From an uncultured Lachnospiraceae bacterium (lineage in GTDB: Bacteria > Bacillota > Clostridia > Lachnospirales > Lachnospiraceae): a stretch of 64,000 bases of DNA. Location of the stretch: contig UQAW01000001.1 in NCBI GenBank assembly GCA_900539175.1, forward strand, positions 58,751 to 122,750, in the 5' to 3' direction. Below, piece after piece: positions 37,401 to 46,489 of the stretch. Position 1 is the stretch's first letter. Each line of letters begins with the position of its first letter. The position numbers were made by a program, and so were the translations under genes. Under the pieces are notes generated by a model. It saw only the letters and a program-made list of their open reading frames with translations, was not told where the DNA came from and did no database searches.

Positions 37401-38859
37401 TGTAAAGTGCCTTATGCCTGTGATACACTATTTTGAAGAGAATAATAAAAAGTTGGAGCTTACCGTTATTACCGTTCTCGGCATCGGCATCGGCGTGGGA
37501 GAAACCGTTTATAAATGTGAAGCTATGATCTCCGGCTTTGTTAAGGCTGTTTATACTGAATGCAAGTATGTTAATGCTCGGCTCATTGATATTGATACGG
37601 CTGCCGTTAACAGCGTTATGTTTAGAAAACAGCTCGTTAATGATCTGTTGGACAGTAATAATTTCAGCTTTGCAGCTTATCGTGGAGAAAACCGATATAT
37701 AGAGGCGTATGATCCGTTTGATGAGATAGCAGAATACAATAGTAGTAACAATCAGCTCATGCAGGGCGAGGCATGTATCCTTGTGGGTGGCCTTGGCAAT
37801 ATTGGAAGCGCTATATGCGGCGTTTTAAAAAATAAAAAATGTAAAATTGTTATTTTGAACCGCAGTATTGAGATCACGGATAATGCTTTTGATAGATGGC
37901 TGGCAACTCACAGCGAGACGGAGCCTTATTATAGCAAGATTAAATTCTTAAGCGGTATCGAGAATGTAAGCCTTTTGAAATGCGATATTTCGGATCTTGC
38001 TTCCGTAATGAAAACAGCCGAAAATATCAAGAAAACTTACGGAAGCGTTGCTGCCATAATTAATCTTGCAGGCAATGTTTCAAAGAATAATTTCAAGAGG
38101 ATAACCGAACTTGACGAAGCCGATTTTACAAATCAGTTTGCGGCAAAAGTTTACGGAACGATGTACATTGAAAAAATGGCAGAGCTTTTAAAGCCTCGTT
38201 ACTGTATTCTTATGTCGTCGCTTTCTGCCGTTTTGGGTGGTATAGGATTCACTGCCTATGCTGCGGCAAACGCATTTTTAAATCAGTATGTTTACAGCGC
38301 TCATACTAATGAAAATACGCAGTGGACAAGTCTTGTTTGGGATGGTTGGGATTTCGGAGATAAGGGTGCTTACCAGTATTCACTTTCTCCCGATGAAGGT
38401 GCCTTTATATTTGAGAAAATGCTGAGTTTCGGCTTGGCTTCACAGTATGTGATTGCCAAAGGAAGCTTAGGTGAAAGACTGGAGCAGTACACTAAAACTT
38501 ACGAGCTTAAGGATTCGCTGAATTTATCGGTTCAGCAGGAGACTGTTGCAATTGAAAACGGCAATAAGCTGAAAAAAGCTATGTGCGAAAGCATCAGAAA
38601 TTATTTTGGCTTTGAGCATGTAGGTGAAAAGGATAATCTTTTCGAGCTTGGTGCAACGTCGATCGATATTTTGCAGATAGTTAAGATCATTGAGAAGGAG
38701 TGCCTTGTGCGGATTGCCCCGACACTGTTTTATACATATTCAAATATTGATTCACTTGTGGATTCGTTGGAAAATAAGGAAGAAGAGATGCCTGTAGTTC
38801 GTGAAAATAAATTAAGCAGAATCAGGCGCAATGTGGGGGGCGCAGATGGGAAAGTATAA
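34456..38859 (+). CDS. Type I PKS module KS-AT-KR-ACP
   Basis: The ATG at 34456 follows AAGGAG closely and lies 2 nt after the NRPS stop. The protein has 1467 residues. KS: Cys180 (DCACSTS), His316 (HGTAT) and His354 (NIGHL) are all present. AT: GHSLGE with Ser627 and HAFH at 723-726, the malonyl-CoA pattern. KR: NADPH site GGLGNIG at 1111, Tyr1268 in YAAANAF. ACP: Ser1402 in LGATSIDIL. There is no dehydratase or enoyl reductase, so the predicted product is a beta-hydroxy extension. It is the likely acceptor of the chain from the NRPS upstream. Confidence 0.94.
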   Translation: MDTNNLTGLEVAVIGIAGRFPGAKDIDSLWQSLVDGKELITFFSDNELENEGIEHDLLIKDNYVKAKGVIDNAEKFDSKYFGYKPKEVQMMDPQIRMMHLCVNDSLENAGYCSHKYDGKIGCFIGANPNYNWEYAVRNSSFISEEEIPSASILANKDFISTIIAYNLDLKGPCVTLDCACSTSLVAVDEAVKQLLTGACDMAVAGACAMDSPIKTGYEYQVSSIVSPDGHCRPFDKDACGTLNSEGAAAVVLKRLEDAIEDGDKIYAVIKGSAVNNDGSSKVGYTAPSVQGQCDVIQSALNMAEIHSDELSYIETHGTATPLGDMVEIEALTQAFASDKKQFCRIGSIKSNIGHLSTAAGITGFIKAVLCVANRMIPPSINYKEDNPNIHFERTPFKVNSSLYHYDSDADDIYVLVSSFGIGGTNACAVLTDAPKDEEASLSRDIPLVFPLSGTSTDNLNKNIAAFGNYIDLQHTEDLEDIAYGLAYGKKDLKYRAAIVADKKTNAKAVINKYLSNGSDDDLQVNTVPNGETEVVFMFGGQGNQYFGMARDLYFKQPIFRQYLDKCFRYIESRIGVKMQEILYGENVDGEIINETFYCQLAVFSLDYAMACFLIDSNVKPSAVIGHSLGEYVAACIVGIFSVEDALDIVIKRAELMQKLERGKMVSVILDDENIEDYITDDVCISVRNGKNNYVLAGKPDAVEVLKERLHEDEIRYRELRTSHAFHSYMVEPILDEFYIFISNIKMNRPKIKMISNITGDWVNENDIIKPDYWIKHLRGTVRFYEGINTLLKLEKAAFIEVGPGNTLTTYIIRNDKKVDGIYAINTIRNRNFVCDDVIYLYRKMGALWTLGLNINFALTYRKKIHKKVHLPAHVYELERFYDIYDNIIISKECRSAAKVSKSMIYIPSWEKQENLSIKVVDRDCVFVGNHTEMSKKLQHILSGSMSKLNIISDLEQLKDIDCGECLKAVYFCNYEQESVDGDVKCLMPVIHYFEENNKKLELTVITVLGIGIGVGETVYKCEAMISGFVKAVYTECKYVNARLIDIDTAAVNSVMFRKQLVNDLLDSNNFSFAAYRGENRYIEAYDPFDEIAEYNSSNNQLMQGEACILVGGLGNIGSAICGVLKNKKCKIVILNRSIEITDNAFDRWLATHSETEPYYSKIKFLSGIENVSLLKCDISDLASVMKTAENIKKTYGSVAAIINLAGNVSKNNFKRITELDEADFTNQFAAKVYGTMYIEKMAELLKPRYCILMSSLSAVLGGIGFTAYAAANAFLNQYVYSAHTNENTQWTSLVWDGWDFGDKGAYQYSLSPDEGAFIFEKMLSFGLASQYVIAKGSLGERLEQYTKTYELKDSLNLSVQQETVAIENGNKLKKAMCESIRNYFGFEHVGEKDNLFELGATSIDILQIVKIIEKECLVRIAPTLFYTYSNIDSLVDSLENKEEEMPVVRENKLSRIRRNVGGADGKV

Positions 38860-41800
38860 AGTTGATGAATCAAAATTGACCGGATTGGAGATCGCAATAG
38901 TAGGCATGGATTGCAGAATGCCCGGTGCAGATAATGTTCGGGAATTTTGGGAGAATATAGTTAATGGAAAAGACTGCATAAGCTTTTTTACCGATGAGGA
39001 AATGGAGGAAAGTGGTATTGACAGGGCACTGTATTCCCGTGGAAATTACGTAAAGGCAAAAGGCATTATCAATCATTGCGATAGATTTGATAACCAGTTT
39101 TTTAATTATACGCCCGAGGAAGTTTCACTTATGGACCCGCAGCTTCGTGTCATTCATGAATGTGTTTATCACGGCTTGGAGGATGCAGGCTACCCACCGT
39201 ATCGATACAAAGGAGAGGTTGGTGTATTCCTTGGCAATTTCACAAATTACAGCTGGCTGAATACATTATCTGCAGGCGGCGACAATGCGGTTCAGAAGTT
39301 ACTGTTGGGCTCGCTTAATGATATAAATAATTTCAGCACGAGAGTTGCATACAACCTTAATTTGAGAGGTCCTGCTATAAGCGTGGAGACAGCCTGCTCT
39401 ACATCTCTTGTGGCTGTTCATTTGGCTTGCCAGTCACTTTTGGCAGGCGATTGCGATATGGCTGTTGCGGGTGGTGTTTCCATAACCGTTCCTATCAAGG
39501 AGGGCTACCTTTATGAGGAGGGCATGATATATTCCAAGGACGGTCATTGCCATGCCTTCTCAAATGATGCGAACGGTTCTGTTTTCAGCGATGGGGCAGG
39601 CGTTGTGGTGTTGAAAATTCTTGAAAATGCGATCCGTGATAACGATAATATTTATGCTGTTATCAAAGGATCCTCCATAAATAACGACGGCTCGGACAAG
39701 GCAGGATTTTCCGCTCCAAGCGTAAACGGCGAGGCTCGTGCCGTGAGAAGTGCCATGTATATGGCACAGGTATTCCCTGAAGATATCGACTATATTGAAA
39801 CTCACGGTACAGCAACGCTGATCGGTGATCCTATTGAAGTAGAGGCGTTAACAAAAGCTTTCCATACAACAAAGCGCAATTACTGTGCTTTGGGAAGCGT
39901 TAAAACAAATATCGGTCATACCAACAATGCGGCGGGTGTAGCAGGTATTATTAAGACTGCTCTTGCATTGAAAAATAAATTGATTCCGCCCAGCCTTCAT
40001 TTCAGTGAGCCCAATGATAAGATCAATTTTGAAAACAGTCCATTTTATGTAAATACAGAAGCAAAGAAATGGAAATGCAGTGGGAAACGTAGAACGGCAG
40101 GTGTAAGTGCTTTCGGTATCGGCGGTACAAATGCTCATGTCATTTTAGAGGAAGCTCCTGAGTTTACTGTCGAGGATGAGATCGATGACGTAAACTGCAT
40201 TTTGCTTTCTGCAAAAAGCAAAAAAGCATTGAATGCAATGACGGAACAACTGGAGAGGTATATTGAAACATCTGACGATGTTTCTGTTCAGGACATTGCG
40301 TATACATTGAACCGCCGTAGCGGCGATTACAAATTCAGACGATTCTTTCTCGGAAATACGGCGGATAAAAAGGGCGATTTCCTGAAAAAAGGAAAAAATC
40401 GTGCTTCGGAGCATATTGCCAATGAGGATAATAAGCTTGTATTCGTTTTCCCAGGACAAGGCTCCGAATACAAGGATATGATGCGTGACCTGTATTTGAA
40501 GCACAGTGTTTTCAAAGAAAATGCCGACGAATGTGCAAAGATATTAGAAGAGCTTACCGAGATCAATTTTATCGATGTTTTGTATAGCGATGAACAATAC
40601 CGCTCAAGCGAGATCCAGATACTTATTTTTGTTGTGGAATATGCACTGGCAAAGACTCTGGAATTTTACGGCATTGCCCCCGATATTTTACTTGGTTACA
40701 GCTTTGGTGAATATGCTGCGGCTTGCTTGTCGGGAGTTATTTCTCTTCATGATGTTCTGTATATCATAGTTCAACGTGGAAAATTAATGAAGAAACTCAA
40801 GGGTACCTCTATGCTCAGCGTGCCGTTAAATGAGGACAAAATAAAGGAACATCTTAACGAAAAGCTACATTTATCCATAATCAACGAAGAAGCCTGCACC
40901 GTTTCGGGAACCGTTGAGGATCTGGAAGAGCTTGAAAATAAATTAAGAAATATGAGAATGATCTGTTCTAAGGTTCCTGCTTCCGCATGTCATTGCACAT
41001 TATTGAAATGTATTAAGGACGATTTCAGAAGAGTTCTTGAAAAGGTTAATTTCGGCAAGTGCAGCAAGAAATATATTTCTGGTATACTTGCAGGAGAGAT
41101 TGCCGAAAGACAGCTTGCTTCTGTAAATTATTGGATAAATCATATGCTTAATCCCGTTAGATTTTCGGACAGCGTTAAGGCAGTATTGGATGAATACGGA
41201 CCGTGCACATTTGTAGAAGTCGGTCCCGGAATGAATCTGACAGCTTTGATAAAACGTTTTTCATTCTGTAGTGATGAGCGAATTTCAGTAGTTAATATGA
41301 CAAGAAATAAAAATACGATACAGGATGACTATGAGTATCTGCTAAATAAAATATGCCTGATGTGGAGTATCGGTTACAATATAAATAAGGATGCACTGCT
41401 GTGGAAAAACAGAAGAAATTACGTTAATCTGCCGCTTTATCCCTTTATGGGAGAAAGGTTCAAAATTGCAAAGAGCCAACAGAGGAGAGATAAAGCAGTT
41501 GTTCTCAGCAATAATAAAAAGCCTCTTAATTCATGGCTTTATTCAATGAATTGGAAGAAGCAGAGATTTATTGACAGCGTTGAAGGATTTGATGATACAT
41601 ACATAGTTTTCTGCGATTCTTTGGGATGTGGAGAAATTGCAGCACAGAAAATAAGCAGCAAAAATAAGGTTTATCTGGTAAGAAAGGGCAATGGATTCTC
41701 TAAATGCGGGGAAGGTGAATACGTTATAAATACAGCCTCGGAGAGTGATTATGAGATGCTTGTAAAGGATATGTCCGAACAGAGGACCGTTTACAACGTA

Positions 41801-44800
41801 TTGAATTTCATGTGCCTTGATAATATCGACAATACCGAAAATAAGCTGGAAAATTCCTTCTATGGTCTGCTTTATTTTGTGAAAAGCTTTCAGAAGGAAA
41901 ACGCAAATAAAGAAAATTCACTAAAAATATGCAGCCTTGCAGTAGACTGCTATTCTATAGACGGAACAGAAAATATTGATCCGTATAATGCAGGTTTAAT
42001 AGGCCTTGGAGTTGTTATTTCTCAGGAATATCCAGCAATAAAAACAAAGTGCGTTGAATTTGAAGCGAAAAAATTATGTGCAGAAAAAATAGCTTCCGTA
42101 ATGCTGGAGGAGGCTTTGGTATACGATGAAAAAATCGTAGCATACAGACGCAACAGCCGATATTTTCCCTCTGTCGAGCAGATGTATGCACCAAATAGCT
42201 ACCGCAGCAGTGCCGTAAATGACGGTGATACGGTGGTTATTATCGGCGGTATGGGCAATGTGGGCTTAAGCCTTGCACAGGGAATAAGCTCCATCAAAAA
42301 GGTTAATTTTGTTTTGACTTCCACTCACGATCTTGCCTTGAATAACGGAAGCATATCTTCGGAAAAAGAAGGATATATTTCGGAAATCGAGAAAAACGGT
42401 TCAACTGTAATGCTGAAAAAATGTAATGTTAAGGAAGATATCAGCAGTGTTCTTGACAGTGTTATTTCTGCATTCGGAAGGATAAATACCGTTATTTTTG
42501 CAGCAGGCGTTATCGGCGGCGATACCTTTACATTGATCGAAAATACAACAAAAGAAATGTGTAATATGCAGTTTGATGTAAAGATCAGAGGTCTGGTAAG
42601 TTTTGCAGAAACCATTAAAAAATACAGCGTGGATAATTGTATCCTTACGTCATCTGTTTCGGGTATTTTGGGGGGGATCGGACATTCCGCATATTCTGCC
42701 AGTAACCTGTTTATGGATTTTTTCGCAAAAATGCAGAATAGAAACAGCAATACAAAATGGATCACTGTCGATTGGGATTTCTGGCAGTTTGATACAGGCA
42801 GAGAAGAAAGTTATATTGGTACTACTGCGAAAAATTTTGCTTTATCAAGAGATGAAGGAATGTGTCTTGTTCCAATGATATTCAGCCTTTTGGATGAAGA
42901 GCAGATAATTATATCCACCGGCGACCTTAAGAAGCGTTATGAGGATTGGGTAAATATAGCCGCCAATGAAGAAATGAATGATGAGACTGAATACAAGCGT
43001 CCCGAACTTTCAAACGAATATGCTGCACCTACAAATGAGACAGAGGAAAAAATCGTTGAGATATGGGAAAAAATTCTGGGCTATAAGGGAATCGGAATTG
43101 AGGATAATTTTTTTGAGCTTGGCGGCGACTCACTAAAGGAAGTTGAATTCTCTATACAGCTTAAAAAGCAAATGAACCTTGAAATATCCCTTGCCGATTT
43201 CTTTAATCATCCATTCATTAAGGATATTGCATTGCTTTCACACGGCGGCGAAGTATTGGAAAAGGCAGAAGAATATCAAGAGGACGGTATTTTACCTGTT
43301 TCTCTTGAGCAGAAAAGAATGTATATGCTTCATATGACGGACAAAAAATCCCTTGCCTACAATACATCGCTGTGTATGTTGATAGAGGGCGAATTGGATG
43401 AGCAGAAGCTTGAAGCTGCCTTTTGCAGCATTGTAAATGAAAACGCTATTCTCCTTAGCAACTATTTTATGGATGGTGACAATGTTGTTCAGAAAATAGA
43501 CAGGAGCAAGGAATTTCATTTGCAAACATGCCGTATTTCACCCGAAGAAACGGATCATTTTATTGATGAGTTTATTCGCCCGTATGATCTCGAAAATGAT
43601 CTTCTCATCCGTGCGGGAGTTGCGGAAATAGGCGTGAATAAGCAGATTCTTATTATCGACCTTCATCATATTGTTGCAGACGGAATATCTGTTGAATTGA
43701 TAAAGCAACAGCTTGTGAGTAAATATTTTGGAAACGAAAATACAAACGGAAAACATAGGCAATATATTGACTATATTCATTGGCAGCGGCAGAATATTGA
43801 ACATGGAAAGTTTGATAAAATGCAGAAATACTGGGAAAAACAGTTTGCAGGTGAAGAGATACCGCGGATTGAATGGCCCGTTGAAAAGAATCTTAAGATT
43901 GGTAGGGAGCGTAGCGGAAAAAGCAGTTTCTTTGTAATTGAGAATAAACTTTTGGATAGATTGAAGGAGCTGAGCGCTAAGCGAAATGTAACTCTTTATA
44001 TGCTCTTAATGGCATCATACAGCGTTTTGCTTCACAAGATGACATCGCAGGAAGAGTTCATAGTGGGTATGCCCATTTCGTGCAGAGATAATGAAAGTTT
44101 CAGCGATGTTGTGGGCTTGATGATAAATACGCTGCCTATAAAAAACAAGCTGAACGGAAATATGAAATTTGAGGAGTTCCTTGATGATATTTGCAAATGT
44201 TGCTTGGATGCTTTTGAAAATAAAAGTTATCCATACGAAAAAATTATCGAAAATGTTGCGGCTTTCAATAATCTGGGCCAAAATTCTTTGTATGATACAA
44301 TGCTTATAATGCAGAATATGAAGAATACCGACTTTAATTATCAAGGTTGGAGAATCTCGGATTATGAGATAAAGGGACGTTCCACCAAGGCGGCTATTTC
44401 ATTTGAATTTGCTGAAAATAACGGTTCGCTTCAATGCAGAATTGAATATGACGGTGAATTGTTTTCCAAAAAAGTTTTGAATCGCTTTATAAGGGGCTTT
44501 ATAAGAGTTTTTGAGAAAATCACGGAAACACCGGAGATCGAGATCAAAAATATTGAGATAATCGATGAAGAGATGCCTCTGCTGCTGAGAAAGGATATGT
44601 ACATTCCCCACAGTTACAACGAAAATTATACCCTTATGGATATGTTGCATGAGCAGTTTGAGGCATCCGCAAATTATGATGCAATTTACAGCAACGGCAC
44701 CGTTCTGACCTACGGCGAGCTTGATAATATAACTGATTTTGTGGCGTCAAATCTCATAAAGGTGCTTGATGCTGACAGTAAGCATGATATTACAGCCGGA

Positions 44801-46489
44801 ATTTTATGTGACAGAACATATAAAATGATAGTGCTCATAATCGCATTCTGGAAAGCAGGAATTGCCTATACACCTCTTGAGGTTGATATGCCCGAAGAAA
44901 GGTTCAGATATATTCTTTCCGATTCAAAAGCAGCAGCTGTTGTATGCTCAGACGATTATTTTGACAGGGCAAAGGAATATTGCAGTAATGAGCTCAGATG
45001 TATTAGCTATTCATCCCTGACGGAAGGCTACGACAATAGTATTATTTATTATGCTGTGGATCAGTGCAGTCCCGAAAGAAGCGCATACGTTATCTATACT
45101 TCCGGTACTACAGGTAAGCCAAAGGGCGTTTTAATCAGGCACAAGAATATCGTTAATTCAATGCTCTGGAGAAGAACGGAATTTGGCTTGGGCAACAACG
45201 ACAGAGTTCTGCAAATGTTCTCATTCTTGTTTGATGGCTTTGTGGTAAACTTCCTGCAGCCGCTTGTTTCAGGCAGCGTTTTGCATGTTATTAGCGATGA
45301 AAGGGCTAACGATATACCTTATATAGCAAGGTATATTACAGAACAGAAAATCACATTCATATGTACTGTTCCGCCTCTTTTCGGCGCAATCATAGAGTGT
45401 CTGAATGATGAGGATATGCAGTATTTAAGGCTTGTATCTCTTGCGGGCGATAAGCTGAAAAAAGAGGTTGTTGACGGCGCCAAGAGAAAAAATCCCGGAC
45501 TGGAAATATGCAACGAATACGGTCCAACAGAGGCGAGTGTGGTTGTATCCTGCCATAGAGATGTTTCGGGCGATAACTGCAATATTTTGGGCAAGCCCAT
45601 TTACAATACACATCTTCTTGTACTCGACAATTATTTGAAGCTTTCTAATATTAATGTTCCCGGTCAGCTTTGTCTCTCGGGTAAGGGAATTGCCTCAGGA
45701 TATTTGAATATGCCCGAGTTAAGCAAGGAGAAGTTCGTTCCCAGCCCGTATTTTGAAAACGAAACAATGTACCTGACAGGTGATATTGCACGCATTACCG
45801 AGGAGGGTGAGATTGAATTCATCGGCAGAAAAGACAGTCAGATCAAAATTCACGGTTTTAGGATCGAAATAAACGAGATCACCAAGGCGCTTTTTGAAAT
45901 GGAAGAGATTGATGATGTAAGCGTTGTTGCACGTGATAAAGGCAGCGAAAAATATCTCTGCGCATTTTATGTTGCAAATAAGGAATTGGAATTATTCGAA
46001 CTGAAGCAGTACTTATATAAAAAGCTTCCGGCATATATGGTTCCGGCGTATTTTATAAAATTGGATGCCCTTCCGCTTACGCCTATGGGAAAAATTGATG
46101 AAAAAACATTGAAGTCGGTGCCTATTGATATTTCTGTAAACAGTACAAAATATGTTCCGCCGACGAATGAGTTGGAAAGGGAATTGGTTGCAATATGGAG
46201 TAATATATTCAAGTCCGACCGCATAGGAATTGATACAAACTTCTTTGATATGGGCGGAAATTCGTTGAATATCGTTAAGATGCATAATGAAATTATGAAA
46301 CGTCATGAGATTGATCTGCCTATAACCGTTATGTATAAATGTCCAACGGTGCGTATGCTGGCAGAATACTTGAATAATACGTTATCCGGAAATGCAGCAG
46401 CATCCGCAGAGCAGGAGGCTGAATTAAATGACAGTGCAGAAGCTTTTGATAATGTAATGAGTTTATTTGGAGAGGATAATTTTGAATAA
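38846..46489 (+). CDS. Hybrid PKS-NRPS: KS-AT-KR-ACP-C-A-PCP
   Basis: The ATG at 38846, after GGGGGG, overlaps the previous gene by 14 nt; an ATG at 38831 is possible. 2547 residues. KS: Cys184, His320, His358. AT: GYSFGEY, Ser619, and SACH (713-716) where HAFH or YASH is usual, so the extender is unusual or unpredictable; catalytic His716 is kept. KR: GGMGNVG (1134), Tyr1283. ACP: Ser1429. C: HHIVADG (1607). A: YVIYTSGTTG (2081); specificity residues read by eye D-G-V-C-S-A-E-V-V, which I cannot assign. PCP: Ser2473. It adds one reduced polyketide unit and one amino acid. Confidence 0.94.
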   Translation: MGKYKVDESKLTGLEIAIVGMDCRMPGADNVREFWENIVNGKDCISFFTDEEMEESGIDRALYSRGNYVKAKGIINHCDRFDNQFFNYTPEEVSLMDPQLRVIHECVYHGLEDAGYPPYRYKGEVGVFLGNFTNYSWLNTLSAGGDNAVQKLLLGSLNDINNFSTRVAYNLNLRGPAISVETACSTSLVAVHLACQSLLAGDCDMAVAGGVSITVPIKEGYLYEEGMIYSKDGHCHAFSNDANGSVFSDGAGVVVLKILENAIRDNDNIYAVIKGSSINNDGSDKAGFSAPSVNGEARAVRSAMYMAQVFPEDIDYIETHGTATLIGDPIEVEALTKAFHTTKRNYCALGSVKTNIGHTNNAAGVAGIIKTALALKNKLIPPSLHFSEPNDKINFENSPFYVNTEAKKWKCSGKRRTAGVSAFGIGGTNAHVILEEAPEFTVEDEIDDVNCILLSAKSKKALNAMTEQLERYIETSDDVSVQDIAYTLNRRSGDYKFRRFFLGNTADKKGDFLKKGKNRASEHIANEDNKLVFVFPGQGSEYKDMMRDLYLKHSVFKENADECAKILEELTEINFIDVLYSDEQYRSSEIQILIFVVEYALAKTLEFYGIAPDILLGYSFGEYAAACLSGVISLHDVLYIIVQRGKLMKKLKGTSMLSVPLNEDKIKEHLNEKLHLSIINEEACTVSGTVEDLEELENKLRNMRMICSKVPASACHCTLLKCIKDDFRRVLEKVNFGKCSKKYISGILAGEIAERQLASVNYWINHMLNPVRFSDSVKAVLDEYGPCTFVEVGPGMNLTALIKRFSFCSDERISVVNMTRNKNTIQDDYEYLLNKICLMWSIGYNINKDALLWKNRRNYVNLPLYPFMGERFKIAKSQQRRDKAVVLSNNKKPLNSWLYSMNWKKQRFIDSVEGFDDTYIVFCDSLGCGEIAAQKISSKNKVYLVRKGNGFSKCGEGEYVINTASESDYEMLVKDMSEQRTVYNVLNFMCLDNIDNTENKLENSFYGLLYFVKSFQKENANKENSLKICSLAVDCYSIDGTENIDPYNAGLIGLGVVISQEYPAIKTKCVEFEAKKLCAEKIASVMLEEALVYDEKIVAYRRNSRYFPSVEQMYAPNSYRSSAVNDGDTVVIIGGMGNVGLSLAQGISSIKKVNFVLTSTHDLALNNGSISSEKEGYISEIEKNGSTVMLKKCNVKEDISSVLDSVISAFGRINTVIFAAGVIGGDTFTLIENTTKEMCNMQFDVKIRGLVSFAETIKKYSVDNCILTSSVSGILGGIGHSAYSASNLFMDFFAKMQNRNSNTKWITVDWDFWQFDTGREESYIGTTAKNFALSRDEGMCLVPMIFSLLDEEQIIISTGDLKKRYEDWVNIAANEEMNDETEYKRPELSNEYAAPTNETEEKIVEIWEKILGYKGIGIEDNFFELGGDSLKEVEFSIQLKKQMNLEISLADFFNHPFIKDIALLSHGGEVLEKAEEYQEDGILPVSLEQKRMYMLHMTDKKSLAYNTSLCMLIEGELDEQKLEAAFCSIVNENAILLSNYFMDGDNVVQKIDRSKEFHLQTCRISPEETDHFIDEFIRPYDLENDLLIRAGVAEIGVNKQILIIDLHHIVADGISVELIKQQLVSKYFGNENTNGKHRQYIDYIHWQRQNIEHGKFDKMQKYWEKQFAGEEIPRIEWPVEKNLKIGRERSGKSSFFVIENKLLDRLKELSAKRNVTLYMLLMASYSVLLHKMTSQEEFIVGMPISCRDNESFSDVVGLMINTLPIKNKLNGNMKFEEFLDDICKCCLDAFENKSYPYEKIIENVAAFNNLGQNSLYDTMLIMQNMKNTDFNYQGWRISDYEIKGRSTKAAISFEFAENNGSLQCRIEYDGELFSKKVLNRFIRGFIRVFEKITETPEIEIKNIEIIDEEMPLLLRKDMYIPHSYNENYTLMDMLHEQFEASANYDAIYSNGTVLTYGELDNITDFVASNLIKVLDADSKHDITAGILCDRTYKMIVLIIAFWKAGIAYTPLEVDMPEERFRYILSDSKAAAVVCSDDYFDRAKEYCSNELRCISYSSLTEGYDNSIIYYAVDQCSPERSAYVIYTSGTTGKPKGVLIRHKNIVNSMLWRRTEFGLGNNDRVLQMFSFLFDGFVVNFLQPLVSGSVLHVISDERANDIPYIARYITEQKITFICTVPPLFGAIIECLNDEDMQYLRLVSLAGDKLKKEVVDGAKRKNPGLEICNEYGPTEASVVVSCHRDVSGDNCNILGKPIYNTHLLVLDNYLKLSNINVPGQLCLSGKGIASGYLNMPELSKEKFVPSPYFENETMYLTGDIARITEEGEIEFIGRKDSQIKIHGFRIEINEITKALFEMEEIDDVSVVARDKGSEKYLCAFYVANKELELFELKQYLYKKLPAYMVPAYFIKLDALPLTPMGKIDEKTLKSVPIDISVNSTKYVPPTNELERELVAIWSNIFKSDRIGIDTNFFDMGGNSLNIVKMHNEIMKRHEIDLPITVMYKCPTVRMLAEYLNNTLSGNAAASAEQEAELNDSAEAFDNVMSLFGEDNFE

